From assembly GCA_027022065.1 (NCBI GenBank), contig JALVZS010000014.1, positions 1 through 15,691 of the forward strand: a DNA stretch of 15,691 nucleotides, given 5' to 3'. Below, piece after piece: positions 13,796 through 15,691 of the stretch. This DNA is from a bacterium (GTDB lineage: Bacteria; Thermosulfidibacterota; Thermosulfidibacteria; Thermosulfidibacterales; Thermosulfidibacteraceae). Positions within the stretch are counted from its first letter, which is position 1. Each line of letters begins with the position of its first letter. The notes beneath the pieces were generated by a model. The model worked only from the letters and a program-made list of their open reading frames with translations, was not told the DNA's origin and ran no database searches. Made by a program: the position numbers and the translations under genes.

Positions 13796-14848
13796 ATGGG
13801 AGTATGTAAGCTCTGCAGAAAGGAATCCGTGGAGATCTCAAGCACCATAGGCTTTTGCGCAGACTGCATAAGAAGGCGCCCCGATGATACACTTCCCCAA
13901 ATAGAAGAGGTGCACAGAAGAAGCAGAAGGCTCTTTAACCTGCCGGAGGAGCCTCCCCGCTCAAAAGATGGTATCCCCTGCAATCTATGTGTGAGAGGGT
14001 GCCGCATAAAAGAGGGTGAAAGAGGCTACTGTGGGCTTTGGAGAAACGAGGGAGGAAGGCTCGTGGGAGCAGGCCCTGATGAGGCGCCCGTCTCCTGGTA
14101 TCTTGATCCCCTTCCCACAAACTGCGTTGCGGGCTTCACCTGCAAGGGAAACAGAATGACAGGCTTTTACAACCTTGCGGTATTCTACGAGGCCTGTAAC
14201 CTCAACTGCCTCTTCTGTCAAAACTGGCACTACAGAAGAACAAACCTTAAAAAGACAAACCCCACAGAAAGCCTGCTCTCATCCGTAACTCCAAAAACCG
14301 CCTGCATCTGCTACTTTGGAGGAGACCTAGGCCCCTTCTCCCCCCACGCCATCCCTCTATCAAGAAAGGCTCTCAAGCTCAAAGAGGACATTATGATATG
14401 CTGGGAAACAAACGGCGCAGAAAACTTCAACATCCTAAAAGAGATGGTCCAGCTCAGCCTCAAGACGAAGGGCATAGTAAAGATAGACATAAAGGCCTTC
14501 TCCCCCTCTATCTACAAGGCCCTTTGTCACATATCTGGCGAGAAAATACACGAGAACTTCAAAAAGCTTGCAGAACTCATGCTTGAAGAAAGGGATCATC
14601 CACCTCCCATTGTGGCTTCAACCCTACTTGTTCCAGGTTATGTAGACGAAGAGGAGCTTTACGGAATAGCCCGCCTCATATCCAGCGTAAGCCCTGATAT
14701 ACCCTGGTCTCTTCTTGCCTTTCATCCAAACTTTGTGCTTACGGATCTTCCCACCACTTCAAGATCCCACGCAGAAAAGGCCATTAAAATAGCAAAAGAG
14801 GCTGGCTTAAGACATGTAAATTTGGGAAACATACACCTTCTACGCTAG
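13796..14848 (+). CDS. Radical SAM protein (PflA-activase-like) with N-terminal zinc-ribbon-like cysteines
   Basis: The 350-residue protein has the radical SAM motif CNLNCLFC (C134, C138, C141) that holds a 4Fe-4S cluster for cleaving S-adenosylmethionine. GGDLGP (175-180) and a DIKAF segment (231-235) follow as in pyruvate formate-lyase activase relatives (COG1180/COG1313 group). Two cysteine sets precede it: C4/C7 and C21/C24, a probable zinc ribbon, and C62, C65, C69 and C79 in the CNLCVRGC...GYCG pattern typical of this group. The segment DPLPTNCVAGFTC adds C110 and C116. The substrate is unknown. The start is ATG 13796, giving MGVCKLC. The frame is open back to 13577, but that part is the antisense of the riboswitch. 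AAAGGA at 13775-13780 is too distant (15 bases) for a good ribosome binding site, hence a possible leaderless mRNA. It diverges from the cobalamin operon. Confidence 0.88.
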   Translation: MGVCKLCRKESVEISSTIGFCADCIRRRPDDTLPQIEEVHRRSRRLFNLPEEPPRSKDGIPCNLCVRGCRIKEGERGYCGLWRNEGGRLVGAGPDEAPVSWYLDPLPTNCVAGFTCKGNRMTGFYNLAVFYEACNLNCLFCQNWHYRRTNLKKTNPTESLLSSVTPKTACICYFGGDLGPFSPHAIPLSRKALKLKEDIMICWETNGAENFNILKEMVQLSLKTKGIVKIDIKAFSPSIYKALCHISGEKIHENFKKLAELMLEERDHPPPIVASTLLVPGYVDEEELYGIARLISSVSPDIPWSLLAFHPNFVLTDLPTTSRSHAEKAIKIAKEAGLRHVNLGNIHLLR

Positions 14849-15691
14849 GGAAGATAGACCACCCTGTTCTTCCCTGCCTGCTTAGCCATGTACAGGGCCC
14901 TGTCCGCCCTCTCATAAAGGCTTTTGACCGTATCCGCTTCCCTTGCCTGTGTTACGCCAAAGCTTGCAGTTATGCGAACACTTCTTCCCTCACCCTTAAA
15001 AGTGGCCTGCTCCACAGCGGCTCTCAACTTCTCACACACTTTAAACGCCGCATTTATATTGGTCTCAACCAGCATCACTCCAAACTCCTCTCCCCCTATT
15101 CTGGCAAACACATCGGAACTCCTTATGTTCTCCTTTATCAGGTGGGAAAACTGGGCCAGAACCAGATCCCCAAAGGGATGCCCGTAGGTATCGTTCACCT
15201 TTTTGAAGTCATCTATATCCAGAAGCACAAGGCAGAAGGGCCTCTTGTACCTTCTAAACCTCTCAAGCTCCTCTCCCAACCTACTGAAAAACACCCTCCT
15301 GTTGTAGGCCCCAGTTAGAGGATCCGTTAATAAACAAGAGGAAATGTTCCTCATAAGGGGTGCAAGCCTTCTCGCCATCCTCCCCACCTCGTCGTCCCTC
15401 AGGGCAAGCTCCTCAATGTCGGAAAGATCCGCATCGTTAAGCTCAGCTATCCCCACAAGTGTGTCCACCACGCCGTTGAAGTAGCCCACCATGGCCCTGT
15501 GGTAAGACCTCAAAAGAAAGAACACAAAGAGCACATAGGCCACAACGAGGGTAACAATGAAGCCCTCCGAAAGAAGCAGATCCTCAAAGGACTCTTGTAT
15601 GTATCCCGCAATGGGCGCCGTTACCCAGGCAAGCACACGCCCTTTGTAATCCTTCCAGGGAACCGCTTCCACCAAGCCACTGCACTTAACG
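14845..15691 (-). CDS. Membrane-bound diguanylate cyclase (GGDEF), N-terminus beyond the window
   Basis: GGDEF enzymes make cyclic di-GMP from two GTP and so control attachment versus motility. The visible part starts with a segment like the end of a periplasmic sensor domain (KDYKGRVLAWVTAPIAGYI). One membrane helix (FIVTLVVAYVLFVFFLL) and a HAMP-like linker follow. The catalytic domain has DPLTGAYNRR, DIDDFKKVNDTYGH, the active-site GGEEF and YERADRALYMAKQAGKNRV. An RSSD inhibitory-site motif lies five residues before GGEEF, so product inhibition is expected. The frame is open to the window edge (a TTG at 15675 is not a convincing start), so the gene is 5' truncated here. Its TAG stop overlaps the radical SAM TAG in the palindrome CTAG at 14845-14848. 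Confidence 0.93.
   Translation of the reverse strand, partial: VKCSGLVEAVPWKDYKGRVLAWVTAPIAGYIQESFEDLLLSEGFIVTLVVAYVLFVFFLLRSYHRAMVGYFNGVVDTLVGIAELNDADLSDIEELALRDDEVGRMARRLAPLMRNISSCLLTDPLTGAYNRRVFFSRLGEELERFRRYKRPFCLVLLDIDDFKKVNDTYGHPFGDLVLAQFSHLIKENIRSSDVFARIGGEEFGVMLVETNINAAFKVCEKLRAAVEQATFKGEGRSVRITASFGVTQAREADTVKSLYERADRALYMAKQAGKNRVVYLP

Overview
This window looks like chromosomal DNA of a Gram-negative, probably anaerobic and thermophilic bacterium. Arginine is encoded largely by AGA/AGG, genes are tightly packed with overlapping ends, several genes start with TTG, and there is an outer-membrane porin, a rubrerythrin and anaerobic-type cobalt chelatase chemistry. Together these point towards a Thermodesulfobacteriota- or Aquificota-like lineage. 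That placement is an inference from style and gene content only; no rRNA is present.

Layout. Positions 1-2393 (+) hold the tail of an unidentified gene, a pilM-like type IV pilus gene and an AtuA/DUF1446-family gene, all overlapping. Positions 2409-2974 (+) hold a rubrerythrin with its own good sigma70-type promoter. A hairpin at 2980-3001 separates it from a long convergent minus-strand operon. That operon runs leftwards from a promoter near 13767-13794. It begins with an adenosylcobalamin-type riboswitch (13752-13584) and an intrinsic terminator (13511-13473). These are followed in transcription order by an OprB-like porin, a CbiK-type cobaltochelatase with a signal peptide, an ABC-2 ATPase and permease pair, a FecCD-type permease, a FecE-type ATPase, a BtuF-like binding protein, cobA, aroA and recG. 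Apart from the 14-bp gap between porin and cbiK, every junction overlaps, so the whole set can be read as one transcript. To the right, a radical SAM gene (+) diverges from the riboswitch promoter, and a diguanylate cyclase (-), cut by the window edge, converges on it.

How it fits together. The riboswitch should turn the operon off when cobalamin is plentiful. The first genes provide an outer-membrane channel, a periplasmic metal-tetrapyrrole chelatase, one exporter-type and one importer-type ABC transporter, and the enzyme that commits uroporphyrinogen III to corrins and siroheme. This reads as a cobalt, corrinoid or metal-tetrapyrrole acquisition locus. aroA and recG sit at its end without an obvious functional link.

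The most notable observations are a strong internal start in cbiK that would give a second, cytoplasmic chelatase, and the riboswitch-controlled combination of porin, periplasmic chelatase, exporter and importer. The two divergent promoters at 13759-13794 also physically overlap, and the radical SAM mRNA may be leaderless. No tRNA, rRNA, CRISPR array or insertion sequence was seen.
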